The notes beneath the pieces are model-generated. The model searched no databases, was not told where the DNA came from, and was given only the letters and a program-made list of their open reading frames with translations. The position numbers and the translations under genes were made by a program. This document shows positions 43,901-56,400 of a DNA stretch of 64,000 nt, piece after piece. Source of the stretch: Watersipora subatra (lineage: Eukaryota > Bryozoa > Gymnolaemata > Cheilostomatida > Watersiporidae); contig NC_088712.1 in assembly GCF_963576615.1 (NCBI RefSeq), positions 19,863,452 to 19,927,451 on the forward strand, read 5' to 3'. Numbering within the stretch: the stretch's first letter is position 1; each line of letters opens with the position of its first letter.

Positions 43901-46900
43901 GAACAATATTTGTGATTGTTTCTGTGCAGATACACAAACTGTAGGCAGCCTAAAGTAACTACAATCGTCTTTAAAGAAAATTGTTAATAATTTCAACTAA
44001 ATCTTAATATTTATAAATTATTAACATATTTATAAAATATATTTAATTTAATTAAATCCAATAACTTGATTACAAACCAAATTTATAAGCATATATTATT
44101 GAACAAACTTTTTATAAAAATTTATTTTTTGTAAGATTTCTTATTTTTTAAATTATTCTGGAAGCGAGTCATTATTTATTAATGAATATCAGAGGCTTTT
44201 GAGGACTATATTCTAACGAAAATAGAGTTGTAAGTGTAGTTAGGCTATTTAGAGCAAAGAGATCATTGTCAACGAGGAGAGTAGACTACTTAGACCAATG
44301 ATATACAGCCCCCAAGGATAGCCGATGGCTCTCATATGGGCTGGGTTTAATGATGGAGCTCTATTGGGATGAACCCGAACACGGCACCCGAACAAACAAA
44401 TATACTGAATAAAGCCCCTTGTAAATTTACAAATATTATGAACTATAGTGGTTATTTTACTTATCTGGTGAATTCATTTTGTTTTCAAATAAATATAGTA
44501 TCCCAATATTGTCACCATTATGATCAGTCAGTTGCCATTCGCAAGCATTCGTGATATTAATAGTCACTATCGTAAAATAGCTCAAATTCGGTTTTGTATT
44601 TATATTTTGAGTATGAAAACTACACTGCACAGCTTTGCCTGCTGTCCCATCTTATTGGCCAGGTAAAACAATGTGAAAACGATGAAAGACTTTGTCATTT
44701 TATACTAGGGGTGGCAAAATATTAATCAAAAACTAGGAAAAAAAGCCGTTGTTCGGGTAAATTATATTTAATTTTAAGCATATACTACAACCTTTACAAA
44801 TTTTAAAATTACTAAAAGTAGGTAATTTGAAATGTCTTATTTTGTATGGATGTATTATTTTGGTTAGGTATCACCCCTATATTGTAGAAATTCAAGGTTT
44901 GCTATTGTGAACCGCGAGTCTACTGACTGAATGAGCTAATGAAACGATAACAGCGAGTCGTGTTTTTCAAAACCTAATAAGGCAATGCGATCGCCCCGCG
45001 AGAGTTGTGTTAGCTCCGAAACCCAGGCTAGCATAATCCTAACAGAGCTCCATCATTAAACCCCGGCCATATGACAGCCGTTGGCTATCCTTGGGGGCTG
45101 TATATCATTGCTTAGACTAAAAGTAGTAGTAGACTAAAACTATTTAGTAGACTAAAAGCACTCATCTACGGTATTTTACAAACACCTTATCAAACAAAAC
45201 TAACAATTTGTAGTTGATACTGATTCAAACTTTTTTCAAATGTAGTAAGTTAAAGAGATATTTGGACAACAATTTAAAAAATAATCTGAACAATATTCTT
45301 GATTGTTTTTGAGCTGATATACAAACTTAAAGCAGTCTAAAGTAAATACAATTGTCTTTAGAGAAAATTGGTAATGTGAATGTTTCTGACCACATAATCA
45401 GGATCTTTTGTGGATTTTTTCAAGATGGTTCAATTCTCTTTTTATGAGCCAACAATTTGTTTACAAACAAAACTTAGAATCGTATATTATTGAGCAAAAT
45501 TTTTAAAAGAATATATTAATTGTAAGATTTCACATTTTTAAAATTATTTTTGAAAAATATCATTTTTTTTATAGATGAGTATTAGAGGCTTTTTGGGAAC
45601 TACGGCCTAAAAATGAATTTATAAGTGTAGTTAAGTTATTTAAAGCAAACAGATCATTGTCAATGAGGAGAGTAGACTACTTCAAAAAATTGAAGATTGC
45701 TTTCTAGATAACTTAGGCCTAAGTTAATCTACCAGCTAAACCTGCACAAGTATGTGTAAAATTCAGTAATGATAGTATGCAAGAGTTTTTAACTTATAGA
45801 CAGTATACTTACATTGAATTGGACCCATGGAAGTAACTTCCCTTATGACATCTGCAAAAAGACAAAGTAATGTTTTATATTACACACCCAATGTTAGCCT
45901 AGCCATAAAAATCAGGCGCACAAAAATTGTCATTTAGAATCAGAAATTTTTAAATTTGCTTGTTAACTACATATAATTCTCATTCAATCTACACATGAAT
46001 CTATCAAATGGTTAACTAGTTAATAGGTGAGGTTAACAGTTAACATTGCTTAACAAATGAAAAACTTACGCTTAGTGCAGTTACCATAAGCTATTTGATC
46101 ATAGCTTGAGTTTGTCTTTTCCCACAGGAACTCACAAACATTATCTGTATCGCTGTATCGTATAGCCTTGCCATCATTAACGTACATGTTGTACACCATC
46201 CACCAAGAGGGATTTAAGTTTTTATTATGTTCAAAACTTGCAGAAAAGGCAACCTCTGTAAAATAAAGACATGTGATTTACTCAGTTGTTATGACCTGTA
46301 CTCGTTTCAAAAACGAAATTTTGATAACACAAATCATATTGCTGTAGCAAAACAACTGTTCATTCGTAGTCAGACCATCAACCAATCAAGACAGGTGAGT
46401 AAGCCTGTTCTGATGTATTAAAAAGGTTGCGGTACAATGTGATGATGTGATTGGTTCTGAGGTGTAAAAAGATTATACTCATTGAATTGCTAATCACTTC
46501 TCATTTATAAAATAATTTAGAAAATGCGACTCAACTGTAAAAAACAGTTCTATTTTTTCATAGACACTAGCTCAAAAACAAAAGTGTGTTCATGAAATTG
46601 CTATTATATATGTTATATTGTATTTTTATGCATTACGGTAGCTTTGTCTTAATGCCAAAGGCGAGTTCTCTGTAAACACTGGTTCCCACTAGATCATTAA
46701 ATCTCGATGTTGGTGCCACAAAACTTCGATGATCATTGCTGATAACAATATTCACACTACCACAAATCATCCCCGCTCACACTAGCAAATACTCCGTGAC
46801 ATAGTGTTCTCATTTTTCTTTTCAATTGATCTCGGAGGACCTCTTTGTTTTAGCATCCTCAAACCAAGTACTAGTTTCGTAGCAACTAGCAAAAACGAAA

Positions 46901-49900
46901 ACAAATTTATAACGATATCAGCGACAGCGAATATCATCGTTGAAATGGTGCACATTGTACAAGCAGTCATTGATGCTCAGCAAACTATAGGGAAAGTTTG
47001 ACAGTTGAAAACTTTTTGACATATCCTCTTTGCTTCATCAATGCTATCAGTTTAAGACGCACAGAGTTGACAATGAATGCTGAAAGCTCAACGCTGACAA
47101 ACAGTGTAAAGCAGCATTAAGCAGCACTTATAAAGCAGTACTTATGTAAACTACTAGTTCCATAATAAACTTTTAAAAATGATTAAAATATAATTGAACA
47201 AAAAATAAATAATATGATAACATAACACATAATACAGTAAATGAACATAGCGATAACAACCTCAACGAAGGCAGAACGCAACTATACAGGGTACCTGATT
47301 GTCAAGAAAATGTGCAATCAATGTGTTTAATGAGAAACTCCAATAAAGTACAATATTGTACTAGAAGCAATTCGCCACATGAAACAGAAGAAATGTATAT
47401 ATCTAAAACGACCACAGGTTTTAAATCAAGCTTGGGCAGAAGATATGAAATCTATAACAATCTTACGCTTTGCTACTAATCTCTGTTTAGCAAAGTTTAA
47501 AATTTATGAACTTAAAAATAATAAATACTATTGTATTGCAGCCTGAAACCTGACACAAAAAACAACAAAGGTTCAGAACAAAGCTCAAGAATGGTGGAGT
47601 TTATAAGAATGCTGACTACTGCATCAGAGCAGTTTTTATGAAAACTTCAGCAAATTATGAATGCAATCCCACAATTTTTTTTAGAAATGTAAGGGTATTT
47701 TTAGCTTCTCTAACCATGATGGGTATTACGTACAATGCTATTAAGTACAATTAAAGAGATCAGATTTCTAATGGGTCCCTTGGAGAGTTTCAGGTGTTGG
47801 GATTAGAATACTGTCAAAAAATTTGGACTTAGCTGTACATGTTTGGTATGTGTCTGCTTTTGTTATTACTATTGTTCACTTTTGCTTTTGTTTCCAATAT
47901 CTTTGTTGTGTATGACTGGCACTTGATGTTGTTTGTGAAAATATAGCATGTTTTGCTGGGACTACTGCATAATTTACTTGAGCTCTGTGCATGACCACTT
48001 TATGACTCATCATGCATTGCCTTATTGCGCAATTGATGTAAATTCCATATATCATTCAGGAGTTTTCTAGAAGTTTTGTTTCTGTTTACAAGCATTCAGT
48101 ACTGCTCAGTAAAAATCAATAATATGTTAGAAGTTAGATAATTAGGTTACTAAAAATTTGGGGTGACACCCGAAATTATACTTAGTTATGTTCTAAAAAT
48201 AGATCGATGTTGTTCATTGATCTGGGGACAAAAGTGCGCATAAGTGAACAACAAGTGACTTGGCTATGATTACTAGTCAATAGATAGGCTAACATATGAT
48301 CTTCCATCAGCAAAAACAAAAAGACTTTATAAACATATAAATGTTTTTTAGGTTAAAATAACCAAACATACTCGAGGTACATAAAATGCTATCTTAGATT
48401 CATTTTCAGGTTTTCTAATAAATTTAATTACCATTAATTAAATACCACTTTGGCCAAACATCGTTCAAAGCTGCATGCAGACAGAAATAACAATTCTATG
48501 TTTATATGTGCACTTAGGAGTACATTGATATTTTGTGAGTACATAATTTAATTCTATAATAATTTTTTTTGCAATATTTCTCCATTTATTTTTCTAAAGA
48601 ACGTATAGAAATTCTAAAATTCCTAGAAAAATGAATGTAAGAGTTTTATCACAATTATGGCAAGACCTTCTAGCAATAAATTAAAAGACATAATGTGACT
48701 AGCTGTGAAGGACTTAATTGAAAAACATAAAGTACTAGAATATTTGATAGTGACAACCACTGTTATATTTAACAAGATACACTATCTGCTTTTTAGTTAC
48801 AACAAATATTGGATGAAAAATGTAAAAATTTAATTTTACCCCTGCACTTGATGATAATAAAAACAAGTTTACAAAACTTATTAAAATTTAAATGAGAACA
48901 TGTGGCAACTTTAGTGCTAATTTTCTAAAAAAGCTTTAGAAATTTTCCAGTCGCTAAGAGCATGGTTATTGTTTATAATTTCTCAATCGAATATTACTAA
49001 ATAATTGACAAAAATTAACACAGTTTCTGTTAAATAAAATAATTATCAGCTTTGCTTATATTTCTCTTGAACACGTGACACCATGTAGTAAATCCCACTT
49101 ATAAGAAACAAAACTGCTAAAAATTATTAAAGGTTAGTTATATCGATTGTATAAAACTTCCATTATTTCAGTCTCTTGCTTTAACCTAATGCCTTTTACA
49201 AAAAAATAATTAAACACATTTGCTTGTACTATTTTATAATAGAACAAACTATTATAAAATAATGGCACATTATGTAATAGTCTATAGAAAGAAAATATAT
49301 ATTTAAATAACACAACATACCATATAACTACTGGAACAGCTGGGGTCCAGTAGTGAGTACACCGAATTAGGACCACTACTCAGAATGGTGGTGGTTAAAG
49401 TCACACAAGGAAAATTGGTTAAAAAACGCATTCAATCACAATTATTCCGGTACTTACCCTGGCTATCATGCCAGTATCAACACCAGATAAACACGAAATC
49501 TAGAACAACCGGCTGGCAGCAGCAACCTCACTGTAAGTGGAAAAGCTATCAGATCTATCCAATATGGTAGTAAAAAGCTATCAGATCTGGTAGCAGATCT
49601 ACCAGACCTACTGAGGTGATACATCGGTAGGTCTGGTAGATCTACTTAAATCTGGTAAATCAATGTAGCATTAGATTTTTTATGTGTACATTAGATGGAT
49701 ACATGCGGAAAACTATTGTAAAATATTAATCATAGAATGATGCATTCAAAAAGTATTCATGTAGTTTTAAGTGCATATATAAACTTAGAATTATTATTTC
49801 TGTCTATATGCACCTTTGAGCGATGTTTGGCCAAAAATAATTATTTTATCTGAAATCTGTGAATGAATCGTAGGTAGCAATTTATGGGAATGCTATTTAA

Positions 49901-52199
49901 AAACTCATTAGTGGAACATGGCATGGAACAGTTTTTCGAGACAGGGAACTATCTGTACCTACAGAATTGTGAGCCAGACTATCTCTGTGAGCTTCAGATA
50001 ATATACAAAGCAAATAATTTCAATCTAACTAGATGGTTGTTTTGTGGAGTTACTGAATTCTCTTAGGTTAAACACTTTCCAAACAACAAAGATTCTAATC
50101 AATTTTACTTTGGTGACAGTAATGTAGAGCATTGCTTTTACTTACGATTTCCTTCTTTACCATTCCAGTTCATAGTAATATCTCTGTAAGGATAATCTAC
50201 ATTCCGTCCAAGTAAGCGATATGCCTCAGATTCAGTAGGGGTTTCATAAAAGAGCATTACTGCTTCCATTTCTTCATCAACTAAAAGCAATTAGCATCAA
50301 AACTTGAATAATTAAAGTTGCCTATTGTTAAACAATAATAGTATAAACCAAAAAATAATAAAATACAACTTATTAGAACTTCTTGACAAACTATATAATA
50401 TATATATATCAGTTTGCGCAACTCCATTGACAGAGTAAAATTTACATGTTAAATAAGAACATTGGATTTATGTTTACTCATAGCATACTTTAAAAGGATT
50501 ATTTTTTATTATCATCGATGTGTAGTACAAACAGTAGTGCATGCAATGAAAGACATGACTGTGTAATAAAATGGAAAATTGATGCAATTGATCAACATCC
50601 TTTTCTATATCTGAGCCATTGCAGACTGTTGTTTTATATGTCAAAATATTGAAATACAAGTTTTACCATGGATATAATTAAAAATACATATTTAATAAAC
50701 CTAAATGATAAAAGCAAATGTTGATAAACTCAAACCTTTTATATGTGGATATCTATTATTAATAATATGAGGTTTTCTTTAATATCATGACAACAATATC
50801 AGAAAGAATTTTTTTATCAAAAGTAAAACACTCCTTTCCATGAATCAGCAATTATGAATAACATTGAAAAAATAAAAACAAAAATACGTGTATGCATTCA
50901 GCAGCATTTTAGTAATCTACCACTCAAAGCCCATGGCAACAGCAGAACACCAAAGAATAATTATAACAAGTCAAATTATTCAATAGTTTTTCAGGTAATA
51001 AGTTTTTTTGTGTAACAAGCCAGAAATAATAAAAAAACTAAACAATGTGTACTAGAGAAATGGTGAGAGCACCAAAAGATTAAGAGATAGAATGAAATTA
51101 AGTTCAGAATAAATTTTTGTGTTTGTACTGAAGTTGTCACACAGATTTCTGTTCGAAGGTCAATGTTCACGATTAGGCAATGTAAATTTTTCTGCTTGGC
51201 TTATGAACCAACAAAATGAGCAAAAAATGTCAATATAGTCTTAGTTTCAACCCGTAGTTATTAAACAATCGCCAGCTGTTTTAAAGTGCTGAACTGTAAG
51301 CAAAGAAAGCAAAAGGGTTAATAAAATGTCTATTGAAAAGTTTAGGCCAAAAATTCAAATTCTCTAACTGTTCACTAATGGAAAAACACTAAATTTAGAA
51401 ACAACCTAAAACTATTAAGAGTTCATGAATGCTCCTTTATGACCTTGGCCTGTTCCCAATAGCTATTGCTGCCATTAGTATTCCGCTTCCATACTACTAT
51501 ACTGTTGATAATAACAAGACAATAACAACAGCAACGATATCACAGCAAAACTATTACTGCTACTACCACTACTAATACTACTATAATTACCACTACTACT
51601 GCTACTATTACTTCTACTACGTAGCCTACTATTACTACTACTACTTTTACTACTATTATTACTACTACTATTATTACTACTATTATTACTACTACTATTA
51701 CTACTATTATTACTACTACTATTATTACTACTATTATTACTACTACTATTACTACTACTATTACTACCACTACTATTACTACTGCTACTATTACTTCTGC
51801 TACGTAACCTACTATTACTACTACTACTTTTACTACTACTATTATTACTACTACTATAATTATTATTACTACTATTACTAAACGAACAATAACTACGTAA
51901 GTTGTGCCTAATGTAATGCATAGCTTTCAGTCTGATCGTGTATTATGAAAACGCAAGAAACAACAAGTGTCCCATATACAATTGTGAAAAGGCCTTCATT
52001 TGTGCAATAGAAAATATTCCAAAGAAGTAAAATTGAAAGGCAGACAAGAATACTTACAATTGACCTTTTCCATAATATCAGGTACATATTTTATAGTAGG
52101 CCTAATCATTGTTGTGTTTTGGTAGATGATCAGAGTAGAAGCCTCAGCATTTTGATATACACAAAGAAGCAGAAAAAACAGCTCATTGAAGAGAAACAT
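40915..52199 (-). CDS. Gene B: single-pass membrane protein, array member 2 (7 exons, 254 aa)
   Basis: Exons in transcript order: 52199-52058, 50280-50146, 46255-46070, 45851-45813, 43440-43405, 41611-41512, 41041-40915; 765 nt, 254 codons plus stop. Splice borders and phases match gene A. Against A, exon 1 lacks two signal-peptide codons, exon 4 has one more codon, and the transmembrane exon has one more codon (helix IIVGVLVGVLFLGVLIAII). The tail stops two codons earlier, with PPPDY kept. The extra acceptor upstream of the last exon is at 41096. The 5' half (exons 1-2 and introns) is nearly identical to A and the 3' half to C, so the gene is a recent chimera; exon 3 itself changes from C-like to A-like in its middle. 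All length changes are multiples of three, which argues that the copy is functional. Confidence 0.8.
44296..45110. mobile_element. 815-bp TIR element in intron 4 of gene B
   Basis: The ends are inverted repeats of about 70 bp beginning CAATGATATACAGCCCCCAA, flanked by the 7-bp direct repeat CTTAGAC (44289-44295 and 45111-45117). No transposase is encoded; the open frame inside (44369-44554) has no features. The element is present at the same place in gene C and absent from gene A. Confidence 0.75.
46566..50145. other. Intron 2 of gene B, near-identical to gene A intron 2
   Basis: From about 46566 on, the sequence matches 23233 onward with only scattered differences. It contains the long inverted repeat (about 48450-49835) and the hairpin at about 49596-49642 but no recognised exon. 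Confidence 0.6.
51540..51890. repeat. CTA/TTA microsatellite in intron 1 of gene B (empty site of the retrotransposon)
   Basis: Continuous trinucleotide tract. The stretch CTAT at 51758-51761 corresponds to the duplicated target of the element in gene A. The minus-strand reading frames over it (Val-rich or Ser/Asn-rich) are repeat artefacts. Confidence 0.9.
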
Positions 52200-53402
52200 T
52201 TTACTAGTTACGGCTTGCCTCTTTTGCTTTGTGAGCAGTTATGATCGTTTATTCCCCTTCCAATGTTGCTCGATCAATCATGCCGTCTGTATGAATCATC
52301 GGAAAACCGTCGCACGTAGTTCCCTTTCAATAACTAGCGCAACAACTACTCGCTTGATCGGGTTGTGAATTCAGCGACGTCTCGGCTACCTTATCATAGG
52401 ATGCTTACTCAAGCGGAAATACATGACTCTTCGCAAATGATAAACATGCCATTGTTATGCAAATAAAGAGAAACTAAATCGCGTACTCCCGTGCGACAAC
52501 ATACGCGCCACACGCGCCACACGCGCCACACGAGTTTAAGTACATGTACCCGTTAGCAAAATAATCAGCGTATTAGTTAACTGTGATGTAATCGTGTAGC
52601 GAACGGTTAAGCAATATCGCCAGCTTCCTCGTAAAATTTTGGACCCAGCTGTAACGTGTTTGCTCACGGCCAGTTTGTAACAGGTTTGTAACGGCAATGA
52701 TATACAGACCCCATAAATAAATGCTATCAAAAGTTTAAAAGTTGCCTTGTTCCTTCTCATTTTGGGAAGGCAACTTTTATTGCTTCATTGGTCGTTTTAC
52801 TGAGAATACTAAAGTGCAAAATGAATGCAATTATTTGATGATGTTAACAAGCTAAAGTAATTGCATACAGTTGTTAGACAGATCATCTTTGTTGAATTTA
52901 GATTTAAAGATTTATATTTGCTTTAAAAATTCTGCACTATGCCCTTTTGTGAAAGAGAAAGCAATATAGTTTGAAACACTGCAAGTAACCACAATAATTA
53001 TGTGCAGTTTTAATATTACCATATACAAACCTTTTTTATACAATGAAGAATACATGAATATGTACAAAATGCAGCATTGAGCAAAAAAAATCAGTAAAAA
53101 AACTTGCAAAATTTTATGTAGGTATTGAACAAAGGAAAGCATTAAAAATTGTTTGGAACCCAAAAGGGAAGTCACAGATTCAAAAGCACTATTAGTTAGT
53201 ATAAATTTTGATGCCAATGTCGGTGTGTTGTCATTGAGTTTGAGGGTAAAGCATGATTAATGTCAACAAATATATCAGAGCTAAACTGACTTACATCCCA
53301 ATAAAAAATTGCAGACTAACTGCTACTATATTTCTCTATGTAAAGTTTCAAACTGTAGTGGGTGATTATCACAAGATTCTCGCAAAACGTTAGTTTTTAC
53401 TT
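52200..53402. other. Intergenic region between gene B start and gene C stop
   Basis: Homologous to 39721-40914. It contains three copies of GCGCCACAC (52503-52531). The perfect hairpin at 52739-52748/52767-52776 overlaps a minus-strand AATAAA (52781-52776), the poly(A)-signal candidate of gene C. Confidence 0.5.
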
Positions 53403-56400
53403 TTATTCCATGACTTTTTTATAATCTGGTGGTGGCTCATTTGGGTCTTCTTCAGGCACTATGTTAGTCACTTCTATCTGTCTCATTACAACTGATGGCA
53501 GTTCTGGTCGGGCTGCTTCAAGGCCCCATCTAAAAAAATTAAAGAAGTTACCATAGCATTGTAGAAGCATCTCTAGTTGATTATCTGTCAAATAATTTAC
53601 TTGAAATTAAGTGTAATGAATGAAATTAATAGTTATCTGTTTTTACAGAAAATGCTTGCCTAGTAAAATATTGTTAAAACAAAATTAAAATGGACAGATG
53701 CATTGCTTGTTCTAGTTAATACCACAAATACTTGAAATATTTGTTCTATGGTTTTATCTGCAATTGAAAAGTGTTTAGCTTTTCAAAAATGAATTTAGTA
53801 TTTCAGCTCTAGTTGAAAAATTTTGTGTTGTGGAAGCTTTTACAAATTTATTTCAACATTTAACCAAGCCAAAACTTAGCCCATTGACTGCGTGATAACA
53901 TGACAAGCTCTTATAAAACAGCCTATAGAAACAACCCTACCAAATGGGTTTTTGAGCAAAAAAAAACCAAATTTGATAAAATTATGGGTAACAATTTACC
54001 TTCGATTTTCTTTTGTGAAATTCTTCCAGATGATATACACAATGATAGCGATAAGGACTCCAAGAAACAGCACCCCGACCAATACTCCAACAATTATTGC
54101 TGTCAAAATTAGAAATGGTTGTAAAATTGCAAACATATCAAAACAAATTTTATCTGTATTCTTGTAACACTACGATTGTCTGGTGATTTTTTCTAAATAC
54201 TATTGCACTAAAGGTAATTAAAGCATTTCATAAAAGGTGGCAATGTCCGAATCTCAAACTTTTGACATTAAGTATGAAATACTGACAGCCAACCAACTAC
54301 ACTAATCCATCTACCGTCTTTGTTCAAAGCATAATCTTTACTATAATAAGTGCAATGTTCCATTACTTTGGGAAATATTCACGAGAGGAAAGTTTTATAT
54401 GAGTAGGTTTTTAGAGCTCCACCTACAGCTTATTTAATTAATGTACAAAAACAGCCCACTCCAAGCAATTTCGGCCTTAATTAACAATCTTAAACTTTCA
54501 TTTTTCATAAACATGAGCTATCATGTATTGAATTACAAATTCAACAATGTGCGTTCACATACATTTATAACAATGCCTCTGATTAACCTGTTCAAGGACT
54601 TTTTTCAATAAAACCGTATGGCCTTTGAATGAGAAAATGAAAAAAATTCTGAACAATTTTTGGCTTACTCCTATTCATCGATAAAACTAAAGCAAACAAT
54701 TTCCTAAAAAATAAACTTACCTTATGTTACTCTAATGAACCCAGGCATAACAAGCAAATATAGTTAAGGCTATAAAATTTTTAAACCAGTAACACAGATG
54801 TCTTACTTCCAAACTGAATTATTGCTAACGACAAACTCCAAAACGCTTTTTTGATATAAGCTGTGGTGATAGAAAAACAAACAGAAGTACCTTTAAGTAC
54901 TTTAAGTACCTAGTTAAGTCTTATTTTGTTACTGAACAGTATTCAGAACTTAAATTTTAGTTATGACTTCATTCTCTTTAATGAGAAGACTTACTTTTCA
55001 AGTTAGGTTCTCTTGAAAAATGTTTTGGAGTAACTAAAATGTTTGTAGGATTTACACATATTATAAACACATTTACTTTTTTGTAAAAAAAAATTAAACG
55101 ATGGTCGGAAAAAAATGTTTTTATTATCACTTTATATAAAAGACTTGTAGGGATGTGTTGAACTACTAGTTGCATAACCTATGTTGTTAGTTTTTAGAGA
55201 GAAATTGAAGATTAATCAAAGATATTATGTTGAAGGATTTTATTTTTGCTTCTAAATGGCACGAATGCCAGAAACGGAAGAAGGAGCTAAACACAAAAAG
55301 ATGTGTTTGTAATAATTAACACATAGACATAAATAATATCTGTAACACGCAAAGTGACATATACCAATGTCTATTAGCTACGGTTTTATGAAAGAATAGA
55401 ATGGAGTATATTTGCGGGCTAAACAAATACAAATGAGTGGGCACACAACTTCAAAATCTATGGTTGTATATATCAGCAGGATGTGCCAGCTAAAGAATAT
55501 ACAAGATGAGGAATAGGTGAGTAATAAACATTTCCGAAGTAATTTGCTGTAACATACACTAAATACTATATATTTTTTATTCAGAACCAACTTTTCTTAC
55601 ATAAAAAATCACAATTTCTTAGGAATTCCAGCTTGGTATTTGCAAATTATTCCTATCTTAACATAAATGCCTGCCAGGGCAAAAGTACAATAGTTAATTG
55701 AGAACCAACATTTTACTCCAATTGATGCAAAAATATTTCTTTGGTAGACTATAGATAATAAGAAGTATGTAAATATATTTGGTCCAAAAACTAGGTAAGA
55801 TGGAAGTCCTATATTTTTAAGATGGACAAGATCAAGTTACTCACCTGTAATAGCACCTGTAGAACTTGGGCTTCTCTCAGCTAAAACATTAAAAAAAAGT
55901 TGAATCATAAATTATAATTAAACATAATTATAATCTATTTAAAATTAAATGAACATTAACATTAAATAATTTCAGCTAAAAAATATTAAGATAAAAACTA
56001 TTGCTCTATGGACTTTTAAGCTGATTCACTTCTAGCAAAACAATTTGTGTAACATGAAGTGAGACTGAGCAATTTAGCATCAGTAATTGCAGTATGCTTA
56101 TAAAAACAACAAAAATATATGACTAAAGCAACTCGAAGGTGTTGAAATAACCATGCAACAAGAGCTCAAGGGGACCTGTTTCACAAACTTTTTACAAACA
56201 CCTCTTCTAACAATAATTTAAATTTTGTAGTTCATACTGATTCCAAACGTTGTTTTTAGTTTTTTCTAAGTTTGATTCTAAACTTATTTTCTGAATTTAC
56301 CAAGTTAAGCTGATATTTGGAGAAAAATTTTCAAAATACTCTGAGCAATATTTGCGGTTGTTTCTGTGCAGATATACAAACTGTAGTCTAAAGTAAATAC

